NCBI GenBank assembly: GCA_963578655.1
Contig: CAUZEB010000021.1
Coordinates: 1-16,892 of the forward strand
Direction: 5' to 3'
Origin: CAUZEB01 sp963578655
GTDB taxonomy: Bacteria; Chloroflexota; Dehalococcoidia; Lucifugimonadales; CAUZEB01
Length of the DNA: 16,892 nucleotides
This document shows, piece by piece, positions 6,714-14,802 of this stretch. The notes below the pieces were generated by a model. That model was not told the origin of the DNA. It saw only the letters and a list, made by a program, of their open reading frames with translations, and searched no databases. Position numbers and translations under genes: made by a program. Positions within the stretch are counted from its first letter, which is position 1. Every line of letters starts with the position of its first letter.

Positions 6714-6838
6714 TTAGTGACCTCCTTTACCATCATAAAACCAGAATATTTGATATTTACTTTAGAGCTCTCATAGAATAGGGATTTATGGGTTTAACTT
6801 GATCGTCTATTAAAGCAAAAACGTTGTTCTCAGTTAAG

Positions 6839-7516
6839 CTACATAGGTGTGAAACCTAGAGTTCCAGTAGTCATTTGTCCTCGTAATGCTTCCGCAGCGA
6901 TCATGCCTTCCACGCTGGAAATGTTTCGTGAAAAGGGTAGTAGTAATCTCATGATGTCGTCGTGGCGTTGACGACAGGAAAACGACACTTCTGTATCATT
7001 AACCTTGTCCATTTCACCGTACCGAATGAAACCTGCTACTATCATACGAATACGTATAGCTTTGTTAGATGCATCACCATCACCAGATATCTGGTACAAC
7101 CATTGCTCATCTTGTTGAACGGCGGTTGCTTGGATAGTTAATGTACTCTTTGTGTCTCTGATAGTCATTGCATTATCGCTTGGGGAATATTCCGGGTCCT
7201 TATTCACAGCTTGGTTAAGTAGGAATTTCGCAGGTCTGAAATGTAAATGTCCGCAGGGGAATTCTACTTGATTGTGAGTTCCTGCAATTGGAACCATACC
7301 TCCAAGAGAGACGAGCTGATTTCTGATTTGACGAATCCTTTCATAGACACCTTGCCTTCTACTGAATGTCCAGACCGTACAAATCTTATCTTTTAGATAA
7401 AGACTTATGCTGACATCATGAAAGTATTTGTCTACGGGTATAAGTTCTATACATGTTCCGTATTGTTCCAGAACGTCGGAGAGTCGGAAAGGTATTTGGT
7501 TTTTACCAAGAGTCAT
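6839..7516 (-). CDS. Unrecognised 225-residue protein within the methyltransferase cluster
   Basis: No family recognised. It has no signal peptide or membrane segment and looks soluble and mixed alpha/beta. Visible points are a charged helix around residues 52-68 (R-R-Q-G-V-Y-E-R-I-R-Q-I-R), a short F-P-C-G-H-L-H-F segment around residues 108-115 in which one Cys and two His cluster (a possible metal site), and a Gly/Thr-rich C-terminus. It sits between the homocysteine-type and MtaA-type methyltransferase genes (56 nt and 125 nt gaps, same strand), so a role in the methyl-transfer pathway, perhaps substrate recognition or demethylation, is an inference from position only. Its length and intact frame between cluster genes support a real gene. 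Confidence 0.75.
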   Translation of the reverse strand: MTLGKNQIPFRLSDVLEQYGTCIELIPVDKYFHDVSISLYLKDKICTVWTFSRRQGVYERIRQIRNQLVSLGGMVPIAGTHNQVEFPCGHLHFRPAKFLLNQAVNKDPEYSPSDNAMTIRDTKSTLTIQATAVQQDEQWLYQISGDGDASNKAIRIRMIVAGFIRYGEMDKVNDTEVSFSCRQRHDDIMRLLLPFSRNISSVEGMIAAEALRGQMTTGTLGFTPM

Positions 7517-7572
7517 TAGGTTTCCCTTTTCTTACTATTTGAGAGATTTCATGTTCTAAATAGAACTATGTT

Positions 7573-8460
7573 TCAGTTTTTAATAGCCTTGGCTAAGGCC
7601 CTGATATGCTCAGGATTTGACCCGCAACAGCCTCCTAGTATATTTACTCCTAGGTCGATTAATTGTAGGAATCCTTGGACCATGTAGTTAGGTGATTCAG
7701 GGTATATAATTTCACCGTTTTTCATAGACGGTATACCTGCATTTGAGTGGATTAATAGGTAATCATTTGTAACTGCTCGTAATTCAGTTGCCAATTCAAC
7801 CATTACATCTATCCCGTTACCACAGTTTGCACCTACTACGTCAGCCCCTGCTTCTTTCAAGGCGACAACTCCCGTTTGAGGCGTCACACCCATCATGGTA
7901 AAGAAACCCCTTGGTCCTTTGTCATAGGTTAGAGTAGCCATAACGGTTAGGTTCGTATTTTCCTTGGCGGCTTTTATTGCCAGAACGGATTCTTCTATAG
8001 AAGTCAGTGTTTCTATAACGACAGCATCAGCGCCCCCTTCTTCTAGGGCACATACTTGTTCAGTGAAAACGCTTAACATCTGTTGTTCTGTCACTGGCCC
8101 AAGCGGTTCTAGAAATTCCCCCGTGGGGCCGATCGAACCTACTACATAACAATCTGGTGGAGTTTGGCTTTTTGCGTGTTCAGCTGCCAAACGATTGATC
8201 TCTTTTACTTTGTCGCCTAAACCGTATTTATCTTGCATGAATCTGTTGCCACCAAATGAATTGGTTAGAACCAAGTCTGATCCAGCGTCAAAATATTCAC
8301 GGGCCATACGTCTTATAACTTCAGGATGGCTGATATTAAATTCTTCTGGACAACCGCCAGGCTCCAGCCCATGGGCCTGGAGATATGTACCTGTGGCTCC
8401 ATCCGATATTAAAATATCACCTCTATCGAGTCGATCCAGAATTGTCATCTTGTTTAGCAT
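7573..8460 (-). CDS. Homocysteine S-methyltransferase family protein (MetH N-domain/BhmT-like)
   Basis: Zinc-dependent methyltransferase of the homocysteine-binding (BhmT/MetH N-terminal) family, which transfers a methyl group to a thiol such as homocysteine. 295 residues form one complete TIM barrel. The N-terminal I-S-D-G-A-T-G-T motif and the zinc ligands Cys213 (G-A-N-C-G) and Cys278-Cys279 (G-G-C-C-G) are present, so it should be active. AGAGG lies 6 nt upstream of ATG 8460. It is the first gene of the minus-strand cluster with a corrinoid protein and an MtaA-type protein. Together these resemble a split MetH-like or catabolic demethylation system in which the methyl acceptor or donor domain is separate. 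Methionine synthesis and methyl-substrate use are both possible. Confidence 0.92.
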   Translation of the reverse strand: MLNKMTILDRLDRGDILISDGATGTYLQAHGLEPGGCPEEFNISHPEVIRRMAREYFDAGSDLVLTNSFGGNRFMQDKYGLGDKVKEINRLAAEHAKSQTPPDCYVVGSIGPTGEFLEPLGPVTEQQMLSVFTEQVCALEEGGADAVVIETLTSIEESVLAIKAAKENTNLTVMATLTYDKGPRGFFTMMGVTPQTGVVALKEAGADVVGANCGNGIDVMVELATELRAVTNDYLLIHSNAGIPSMKNGEIIYPESPNYMVQGFLQLIDLGVNILGGCCGSNPEHIRALAKAIKN

Positions 8461-8863
8461 ATGAAACCTCTATTATTGGTGGTAATTGGACCCGTAATGA
8501 GTGGATTGCAACAAGCAATACACTTGTCAAACTGGAAGAATTGAAATCGAAGTTCCGGTGATAGCATGACTTTAAAAATTCACTGTTCAAATGAACCTGC
8601 AGCTGATAGATTATGGTGAGGTTCTGGGGATTTCCCGTGTTGTTAGTTAATAGGTATCGGCTATCATGAAAATCACAAGATTCATTTACATTGGACCTTT
8701 TCGTCTACTCAAGATACATCATATCAGTAAAGATGGGAAGAGATATGATTGCTTATAAACTCTTCCAGGTATACGCACGTGTAGCGAATTATGATTGATA
8801 AATTATTTGATGTCACTAAATTTATGTAAATTTAGTGTTCGATGTAGTAATCGGGAGATAGAT
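8461..8863. other. Divergent intergenic region
   Basis: About 400 bases between the divergent homocysteine-type methyltransferase and alpha/beta hydrolase genes, so it should hold promoters for both. On the minus strand a perfect TTGACA (8530-8525) is seen, but its -10 at the right distance is poor. On the plus strand TTGATA (8795-8800) and TAAATT (8817-8822) overlap a palindrome. No cobalamin riboswitch B12 box, SAM-riboswitch pattern, tRNA or open frame of note was found. Confidence 0.5.
8814..8837. promoter_or_regulatory. 24-bp palindrome, candidate operator of the hydrolase-VWA pair
   Basis: CACTAAATTT, spacer ATGT, AAATTTAGTG: a perfect 10-bp inverted repeat, 26 nt before the hydrolase start codon. 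A possible promoter (TTGATA 8795-8800, 16-nt spacer, TAAATT 8817-8822) overlaps its left arm, so a dimeric regulator bound here would block transcription. No U-tract follows, so it is not a terminator. Confidence 0.5.
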
Positions 8864-9724
8864 ATGGCTAAAGCCTTGGTGAACAAAATAAACCTTTATT
8901 ACGAAATAAGCGGAGAGGGATTCCCCTTGGTTTTCTGCCATGAATTTGCAGGTGACTTTAGGTCATGGGAATCTCAGGTTAGATTCTTCAGTAGGCGATA
9001 CAAAGTTATAACATATAATGCCCGGGGATACCCTCCTTCCGATGTCCCGAATGACCTAGATATGTATAGTCAAGAACAGGCAGTTGAAGATTTATTTGGA
9101 CTTTTAGATTATCTTCAAATAGACAGAGCGCACATTGCCGGATTGTCGATGGGGGGAAATGTTGCTCTGAATTTTGGTATCGTGCATCCAGCTATGACAG
9201 CATCATTGATAATTGCTGGTACAGGCACTGGTTCCACTGCACCCAAGTTATTCAAAAGGAATTTAGAAAGATTTGCGCAATCCATGGATTCAGAAGGAAT
9301 GCAAGGGATGATTGATTATGCTAATGGTCCCACTCGGATTCAACTGCTCCGTAAAAATCCGCGTAGCTGGCAAGAATTCCGTGCCCAATTTTTTCAGCAC
9401 TCAAGCGTAGGATCAGCTATGACCTTTAGAGGAGTTCAAGGTAAACGAGCTTCTATTTTTTGTTTAGAATCAGAACTTAGTTCGTTAGATGCGCCTGTCC
9501 TTATTATGGTTGGAGACGATGATGACCCTTGTATTGCACCAGGGATATTCATGAAAGAATATATTCCATCGTCTGGTTTGGTGGTTTTCCCTCAGTCCGG
9601 ACACGCTATCAATTTGGAGGAGCCAGATTTATTCAATAGAACTGTGCAGGATTTTTTAATGGCTGTGGAATCAGGTCAGTGGACAGTAAATACTAAAGGA
9701 TGTGAATCAGGATCATTAATTTGA
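8864..9724 (+). CDS. Alpha/beta hydrolase fold protein
   Basis: Alpha/beta hydrolase of the 3-oxoadipate enol-lactonase/haloperoxidase-like group; substrate not identifiable. Ser95 lies in the nucleophile elbow G-L-S-M-G-G, the acid is one of Asp218-Asp221 in V-G-D-D-D-D-P, and His247 is in Q-S-G-H-A-I-N-L-E-E-P. The oxyanion-loop region is changed: family H-G is replaced by H-E-F-A-G (26-30). The start at ATG 8864 is chosen because GGGAGA lies 5-6 nt before it and the protein then begins like the family. An in-frame ATG at 8795 would add 23 unsupported residues and overlap the palindromic site. 286 residues, cytoplasmic. Its stop overlaps the start of the VWA gene by 4 bases, indicating translational coupling. 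Confidence 0.88.
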   Translation: MAKALVNKINLYYEISGEGFPLVFCHEFAGDFRSWESQVRFFSRRYKVITYNARGYPPSDVPNDLDMYSQEQAVEDLFGLLDYLQIDRAHIAGLSMGGNVALNFGIVHPAMTASLIIAGTGTGSTAPKLFKRNLERFAQSMDSEGMQGMIDYANGPTRIQLLRKNPRSWQEFRAQFFQHSSVGSAMTFRGVQGKRASIFCLESELSSLDAPVLIMVGDDDDPCIAPGIFMKEYIPSSGLVVFPQSGHAINLEEPDLFNRTVQDFLMAVESGQWTVNTKGCESGSLI

Positions 9725-10866
9725 AAGAAATTATCAAAGAGTGTAGATATGACTTAATCTCCTTTCTGACACTTTTCGCTAGACGATTAAGAGATAACGG
9801 TTTGCCGGTGGGACCTGGCAAAGTCAGTGATTCTGTGGTTGGTCTTAGATCCATAAACCTTATCCACAAAGAGAAAGTGTATATGGTACTTTTAACGATC
9901 TTTTTGTCTAAACAAGAAGATCGTCTTCTATTTGATCGTCTTTTTCATGAGTTTTGGGGATTTAAACCTGATTGTCGAGAAGCTGACTCTCGTTCTAGGT
10001 CAACTGAAGAGCCAAGGTCCCGTATACCAGAGACTGCTACGAATAGGATAATACGAGCTATAAGCTATGTCAACGTAAAAAGAGAGGTTGTAGAGCCGCT
10101 TCATACTCGTGCCAGTATCAACGAATTAGTCACAGCAAAAAATAGATTGCATCTCCAAAGACAAGAATTATCAGAGTTTAATGTTATAGCAGCAAGCATA
10201 GTCAAATCCTTGACTTCAAGACCTGCAAGGAGACTTAAAAGACATAAGAGTAAGGGTGTTGTAGATATGCGCAGGATTTTGAGACAAACCCCGAACACTG
10301 GGGACGATTTCGCTAAGCTTCCTCGTCGTCATAGAGGTAAAAAGGTTCCACGATTATTGGTCTTACTGGATGTAAGTGGATCTATGGACAAGAATACGAA
10401 CTCGTTGTTGCAACTGATATACGCTATTTCCAAATACACAAGCAGAATAGAAACTTTTGTATTCAGCACGAAAATCAGTAGAGTTACTTCGATACTTAAA
10501 TTGTCCTCATTTGAAGATGCAATGGACGGTATTTCGTCACTTACTCCTCAATTGTCCGGTGGGACGCGCATTGGGTACACGATAGATAAAATGAATTCTG
10601 ATTATCGTTTTCTCCAAACACGCTATACAAATGTAATCATAGTCAGTGACGGTTGGGATACAGGTGAACCTATTACGGTGTCAAGGGCATTGAGAAGTAT
10701 GAAGAGACGAGTTCAGCGGATTATATGGTTGAACCCACTTATGGAAACGAAAGATTATGAACCTCTCACCAGATGTCTACTCGAAGCAAAACCCTTTATT
10801 GATCACTTTATTTCTTCCTCAAGTTTTTCTGGTCTCCGCAAACTCGCTCGCGTACTACGTCATTAG
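9721..10866 (+). CDS. CoxE-like VWA domain protein
   Basis: VWA protein of the CoxE type. CoxE-type proteins usually work with a MoxR-class AAA+ ATPase (CoxD) to insert metal or assemble molybdenum and other metalloenzymes. The N-terminal region (1-85) and a basic linker (90-210) precede a C-terminal VWA domain (210-380) with a complete metal-ion-dependent adhesion site: Asp217-x-Ser219-x-Ser221 (L-D-V-S-G-S-M), Thr282 (S-G-G-T-R-I-G) and Asp310 (V-S-D-G-W-D). The start is TTG 9721 inside the overlap with the hydrolase stop (TTGA), with AGGA about 8 nt upstream. 381 residues. No CoxD ATPase or dehydrogenase subunit is seen here, so its client is unknown and the partner may be the coupled hydrolase or lie elsewhere. 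Confidence 0.85.
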   Translation: MKEIIKECRYDLISFLTLFARRLRDNGLPVGPGKVSDSVVGLRSINLIHKEKVYMVLLTIFLSKQEDRLLFDRLFHEFWGFKPDCREADSRSRSTEEPRSRIPETATNRIIRAISYVNVKREVVEPLHTRASINELVTAKNRLHLQRQELSEFNVIAASIVKSLTSRPARRLKRHKSKGVVDMRRILRQTPNTGDDFAKLPRRHRGKKVPRLLVLLDVSGSMDKNTNSLLQLIYAISKYTSRIETFVFSTKISRVTSILKLSSFEDAMDGISSLTPQLSGGTRIGYTIDKMNSDYRFLQTRYTNVIIVSDGWDTGEPITVSRALRSMKRRVQRIIWLNPLMETKDYEPLTRCLLEAKPFIDHFISSSSFSGLRKLARVLRH

Positions 10867-11222
10867 CAAGAAACCTATGGGAAGACCACCCTAGTTCCTA
10901 CATATACGATGATTGAGGCAGTGTGTCAATTTCCGCTCTATGGCATTTAATTGTACGGTAAAGATATGATTTTGAATTAAGACATTCAAAAGTGTGCCGA
11001 TATACATATCGGAGCTATGATGGACTAAGTAAATATATTATTAGCTAAGATCCTTTAATCGATATGATACCTAAAAGGTTGTAGAGAGCATACCAAACAA
11101 CGAGTGTCAGCACCTAGGAAAACCTTGCCCTACAAATGCCGTCTGTGATACAGCTAGGGTACTCTTTCGATAATTATGATAATTTGAATTCCTAATTATT
11201 TTTCTAGATAAAGGGTTTAACT
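10867..11222. other. Intergenic region with a 16-bp inverted repeat
   Basis: 356 bases without a supported gene between the VWA and propeller genes. It holds CCGATAT-AC-ATATCGG at 10997-11012, a 7-bp inverted repeat with a 2-nt spacer that could be a regulator site. The last 60 bases are very AT-rich and probably contain the promoter of the lipoprotein gene, but no single -35/-10 pair stands out. No factor-independent terminator with a U-tract was found. Confidence 0.5.
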
Positions 11223-12197
11223 ATGAATCAGAGGCTAACTTTGTTCTTGGCATGTTTGATTTTCATGTCTGTTGCTTGCAGCTCCACTGAATCTTCCATC
11301 GTATTCACCTCTAATCGGGATGGTAACTGGGAAATCTATACAATGGATTCCAATGGTGGGAGACAAGAAAATGCTACTAAGAGTCTCGATGATGAAATGT
11401 CTCCTAAACTTTCACCTAATAAGAAATTGATATCATTCCTCTCTGGTTTAGGATTAGAAAAACAAATCGAAATAATGGATTTTGAGAAGGACACACGTGT
11501 TCGATTGGGCCTTGGTGAAGGTACACATAGTGACCATTATTGGTCTCCTGCTAGTGATAGAATAGTGTACGTTGAGAGCGAAAAAGACATCGGTTATTTA
11601 TTTACTGTTAACGTTGACGGGAAGGAGTCCTTACAGCTGACTTCCATCCCGTCTTCTGATCTTGGGACATGGTCCGCAGATGGGAATGCCATTGCATTCT
11701 CAGTATCTACCGGGCCACTACAAGGCATTTGGACTCGTAACCCTAAAGGAGTCAATGAAGTTCGCTTATCCGAAACGCCCGATTATAGTCCTGTATGGTC
11801 ACCTGATTCCAAAAGGATTGCATTTATATCTTTGAGGGATGGCAATCCAGAGATATATGTAATGAAATCAGATGGGAGTGAACAGAAACGGATCACCAGA
11901 ACTGATGCTGGTGAGTCTCAACTCTCTTGGTCACCTAATGGCAGACAAATTCTGTTCGTGTCTGAAAGGGATGGCAATCCAGAGATTTACACTAGTAATA
12001 TCGATGGAACCAGCCAAACTAGGCTTACATTTAATGATGTCATAGATGAGAGTCCGGTATGGTCTCCCGGTGGTCGACGAATAGCTTTTGTCTCGTTCCT
12101 AGACGGGGATTCAGAAGTCTTCGTCATGAATGCAAATGGCGAAGACCAGATACGTCTTACCAGTAACGATTCTGAAGACCTTAGTCCCTCGTGGTAG
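11223..12197 (+). CDS. TolB/PD40-type seven-bladed beta-propeller lipoprotein
   Basis: Extracytoplasmic propeller protein. Residues 1-18 form a signal peptide ending in S-V-A-C, so Cys19 is the likely lipid-modified residue (the lipobox is slightly atypical, with Ser at -3). Seven PD40/TolB-like repeats follow, each running I-A-F-x-S-x-R-D-G-N-x-E-I-Y through D-G, R-L-T and W-S-P. The protein begins mid-blade (S-I-V-F-T-S-N-R-D-G-N-W) and ends with L-S-P-S-W, the missing first strand of that blade, so the last strand can close the ring ('velcro'). The end is therefore natural, not a truncation. Blades 5 and 6 share near-identical DNA. AAAGGG lies about 7 nt before ATG 11223. Such proteins may bind partners or sense surfaces; no enzymatic motif is seen and the partner is unknown. 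Confidence 0.85.
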   Translation: MNQRLTLFLACLIFMSVACSSTESSIVFTSNRDGNWEIYTMDSNGGRQENATKSLDDEMSPKLSPNKKLISFLSGLGLEKQIEIMDFEKDTRVRLGLGEGTHSDHYWSPASDRIVYVESEKDIGYLFTVNVDGKESLQLTSIPSSDLGTWSADGNAIAFSVSTGPLQGIWTRNPKGVNEVRLSETPDYSPVWSPDSKRIAFISLRDGNPEIYVMKSDGSEQKRITRTDAGESQLSWSPNGRQILFVSERDGNPEIYTSNIDGTSQTRLTFNDVIDESPVWSPGGRRIAFVSFLDGDSEVFVMNANGEDQIRLTSNDSEDLSPSW

Positions 12198-12281
12198 GCA
12201 TCTTGTAACAGGTAGGAATGTGTTACTATATTGAAACTATAGAAGATGAACAAACGAATATAAAGATAACGAGATCCCCCA

Positions 12282-13451
12282 ATGCCGGCCAACTCCTCCA
12301 TTCCAGATTCAAGTGACATGTCCACCTATAAGCTGAAGGAGCCTTATAGACGTATAGTGGTTAAGGCAGGAACTAGCCTACTTACAAGTGGGACAGGCAG
12401 TCTTAACTTGGATATTATGTCAAATATTGTTGGTCAAATAGCTAGTCTTCACTGTAAAGGTGCTGAAACTTTGCTCGTCTCTTCCGGTGCTGTAGCTGCA
12501 GGGAGAAACGTTTTAAGCTTGGCTCAAGACGGTAAGAACATTTCGTTTAGGCAGGTTCTAGCTGCGGTAGGACAAGGCCGTCTTATGCATGTTTACCAAC
12601 AATTATTTTCAGCATACGATATAGGGGTCGGCCAGGCATTGCTATCTCGAAAAGATTTAACCGATAGACTTGGATACCTTAATGTGCGTAATACACTTTT
12701 AGCTCTCTTGGATCACAAGATCGTACCAATTATTAATGAAAACGATGTAGTTTCTATAGATGAGCTAATAAATGAAGGTTTCGGTGATAACGATACCCTG
12801 TCGGCCTTAGTGGCTAATTTAGTAGATGCCGATTTACTCATTATGCTAGGTGAAATGGACGGTTTATTTACTTCAGATCCTAACGTTGATCCTAACGCTA
12901 AACTCGTACAAGTTGTGGATGAAGTTAATCAAGATGTGGAGTCTATGGGAGGTCCGTCTAGAGATGGTAAAGGTAGAGGAGGTATGACTACGAAGATAGA
13001 GGCTGCCCGTATGGCAGCCGTAGCTGGTGTAGACGTTGTGATAGCTAACGGTCAAGAAGTGGACGTCGTCATGAGATTGATTGACGGTGAAAGTATTGGA
13101 ACCTTCTTTCCTGCAACCAGGACAAAAATGGAAAGCAGGAAAAGATGGATGCTAAGCGGATTATCTACCAAAGGAGAAATATTAGTTGATGACGGAGCCG
13201 TCCGTGCAATTTGCACAAGGCATCGCAGTCTTCTCCCTGCTGGTGTAATTGATATTAGAGGATCTTTTGATAGAGGAGAGATCGTTTCGATATTGGACAC
13301 TAAAGGCAAGCAAATAGCAGGTGGAATAACTAACTATGGTTCTGATGATTTAGCAAGCATTAAAGGTTTACACTCGGATAATATAGAAATGACTTTACAG
13401 CATAGCTATGGTGACGAGGCAGTGCATCGTAGCAACATGGTCATACTATAA
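12282..13451 (+). CDS. proB: Glutamate 5-kinase
   Basis: First step of proline synthesis: phosphorylation of L-glutamate to gamma-glutamyl phosphate with ATP. The amino-acid-kinase domain (about 22-275) shows V-V-K-A-G-T-S (Lys28), V-S-S-G-A-V-A-A-G (66-74), the glutamate-binding I-N-E-N-D (151-155), F-G-D-N-D (167-171) and K-G-R-G-G-M-x-T-K (230-238). A C-terminal PUA domain follows (about 295-375), as in long ProB proteins. 389 residues against the usual 360-380. The first 12 residues may be extra, as an alternative ATG lies at 12318; neither start has a strong ribosome site. proA follows after 25 nt, the standard proBA arrangement. Confidence 0.95.
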   Translation: MPANSSIPDSSDMSTYKLKEPYRRIVVKAGTSLLTSGTGSLNLDIMSNIVGQIASLHCKGAETLLVSSGAVAAGRNVLSLAQDGKNISFRQVLAAVGQGRLMHVYQQLFSAYDIGVGQALLSRKDLTDRLGYLNVRNTLLALLDHKIVPIINENDVVSIDELINEGFGDNDTLSALVANLVDADLLIMLGEMDGLFTSDPNVDPNAKLVQVVDEVNQDVESMGGPSRDGKGRGGMTTKIEAARMAAVAGVDVVIANGQEVDVVMRLIDGESIGTFFPATRTKMESRKRWMLSGLSTKGEILVDDGAVRAICTRHRSLLPAGVIDIRGSFDRGEIVSILDTKGKQIAGGITNYGSDDLASIKGLHSDNIEMTLQHSYGDEAVHRSNMVIL

Positions 13452-13476
13452 AATAGACTTTGGGAGATGTTTTGTA

Positions 13477-14751
13477 ATGCAAACGTCCGCAAATGAATTA
13501 AGCATTAAAGTAAAAGACGCGAGGAAAGCGGCACGTAAATTGTCCAATACGGCAGGGTGGGTTAAGAATCAGGCTCTAGTGAATATAGCTGAAACCCTTA
13601 TCTCTTCCAATGGCAGCATACTGAAGGCCAACGAAAAAGATTGCGAGAAAGGACAATCTGATGGCATGTCAGAAGCTTTATTGGATCGCTTATTTCTTGA
13701 TAACGAGAGGTTGGAATTACTTGCTTCGGATGTCCATGCAGTGGCTACTCTCCCGGACCCTGTGGGTGAGACAATTGATATGCGCATTATGCCTAATGGA
13801 CTACAGGTTGGTAAAAGAAGGGTCCCCATGGGAGTAATAGGAGCCATATATGAGAGCAGACCCAATGTGACAGTTGATATATCTGTACTTTGCCTCAAAT
13901 CTGGAAATGCTGTAATTCTTCGCGGAGGTAAAGAGTCGATACACACAAATAAGGCACTAGTCAAAATAATTAGGGACTCTGTGCTTTGTTCCGGTATGCC
14001 AGAGAATGCCGTTCAGTTTATAGAGACCGCTGACAGAGATATCGTGGGTAGAATGCTTAAAATGAAAGGTGAGATTGATCTGATAATCCCTCGTGGGGGC
14101 GCAAATTTAATCCGTCGTGTATCTGAAGAATCGACCGTGCCTGCTATAACTGGGGGTATTGGCGTCTGCCACACATATGTTGACAGATCTGCCGACATCG
14201 ATATGGCTTTGAATGTTGTGTTTAATGCCAAAGTCCAGCGTCCTTCTGTGTGTAATGCACTTGACACGCTAATAGTTCATTCAGATATAGCATCCGAATA
14301 CTTACCTAAGATTGGGAAGTTGTGGTTGGATGCCGGCGTGGAAATGCGATGTGACCTTGCTAGCTTGAAGGTCTTGAGGTCTGTGGTGGGATCTAATGCA
14401 ATTCCAGCTGGTCAAGACGATTGGGGTACAGAGTACTTGTCATTAAAAGCTTCTATTAAAATCGTTGATTCCATAGATGAAGTTATTGATCATATAGAAA
14501 CTTATGGTACAGGGCATTCAGAAGCCATAGTGACAGAGGATTACTCAGCAGCTATGAAATTCTTAAATGAAATAGATTCTAGTGCAGTAATGGTAAATGC
14601 CTCAACACGATTCAACGACGGAGGAGAGTTTGGTTTGGGCGCTGAAGTAGCCATAAGTACTAGTAAATTTCACGTCAGAGGCCCTATGGGTCTTAGAGAG
14701 TTAACATCATACAAATGGATAGTACTGGGTGCAGGTCATGTCCGTGAATAG
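13477..14751 (+). CDS. proA: Glutamate-5-semialdehyde dehydrogenase (gamma-glutamyl phosphate reductase)
   Basis: Second step of proline synthesis: NADPH-dependent reduction of gamma-glutamyl phosphate to glutamate semialdehyde, which cyclises to pyrroline-5-carboxylate. It has the aldehyde-dehydrogenase fold, with the ProA blocks M-G-V-I-G-A-I-Y-E-S-R-P-N (118-130), G-N-A-V-I-L-R-G-G-K (143-152), I-P-R-G-G (204-208) and catalytic Cys259 in Q-R-P-S-V-C-N-A. 424 residues from ATG 13477, with GGGAG about 10 nt upstream. A longer frame from 13408 overlaps proB, adds 23 residues unlike the family and is rejected. Translated right after proB. proC is not in the window. Confidence 0.96.
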   Translation: MQTSANELSIKVKDARKAARKLSNTAGWVKNQALVNIAETLISSNGSILKANEKDCEKGQSDGMSEALLDRLFLDNERLELLASDVHAVATLPDPVGETIDMRIMPNGLQVGKRRVPMGVIGAIYESRPNVTVDISVLCLKSGNAVILRGGKESIHTNKALVKIIRDSVLCSGMPENAVQFIETADRDIVGRMLKMKGEIDLIIPRGGANLIRRVSEESTVPAITGGIGVCHTYVDRSADIDMALNVVFNAKVQRPSVCNALDTLIVHSDIASEYLPKIGKLWLDAGVEMRCDLASLKVLRSVVGSNAIPAGQDDWGTEYLSLKASIKIVDSIDEVIDHIETYGTGHSEAIVTEDYSAAMKFLNEIDSSAVMVNASTRFNDGGEFGLGAEVAISTSKFHVRGPMGLRELTSYKWIVLGAGHVRE

Positions 14752-14802
14752 AACTCTAATCGAAGGCTAAATAACTGAATATGAGGGATGTATCTACGGG
14801 AG

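Noticed and set aside
8504..8518. ATTGC-AACAA-GCAAT inverted repeat as an operator
   Set aside because: Arms of only 5 bp in an AT-rich region are expected by chance.
8461..8863. Cobalamin riboswitch upstream of the corrinoid cluster
   Set aside because: Searched by eye for the B12 box and its flanking stems on the minus strand; no match was found.
3125..9724. TGA reassigned genome-wide (for example to Trp or Gly)
   Set aside because: The alpha/beta hydrolase and the glutaredoxin end at TGA at family-typical lengths, and tryptophan is encoded by TGG throughout the window; only redox-site TGAs are read through.
12282..14751. Anything unusual in proB-proA
   Set aside because: Normal domain order, motifs, length and spacing; a standard proline operon.
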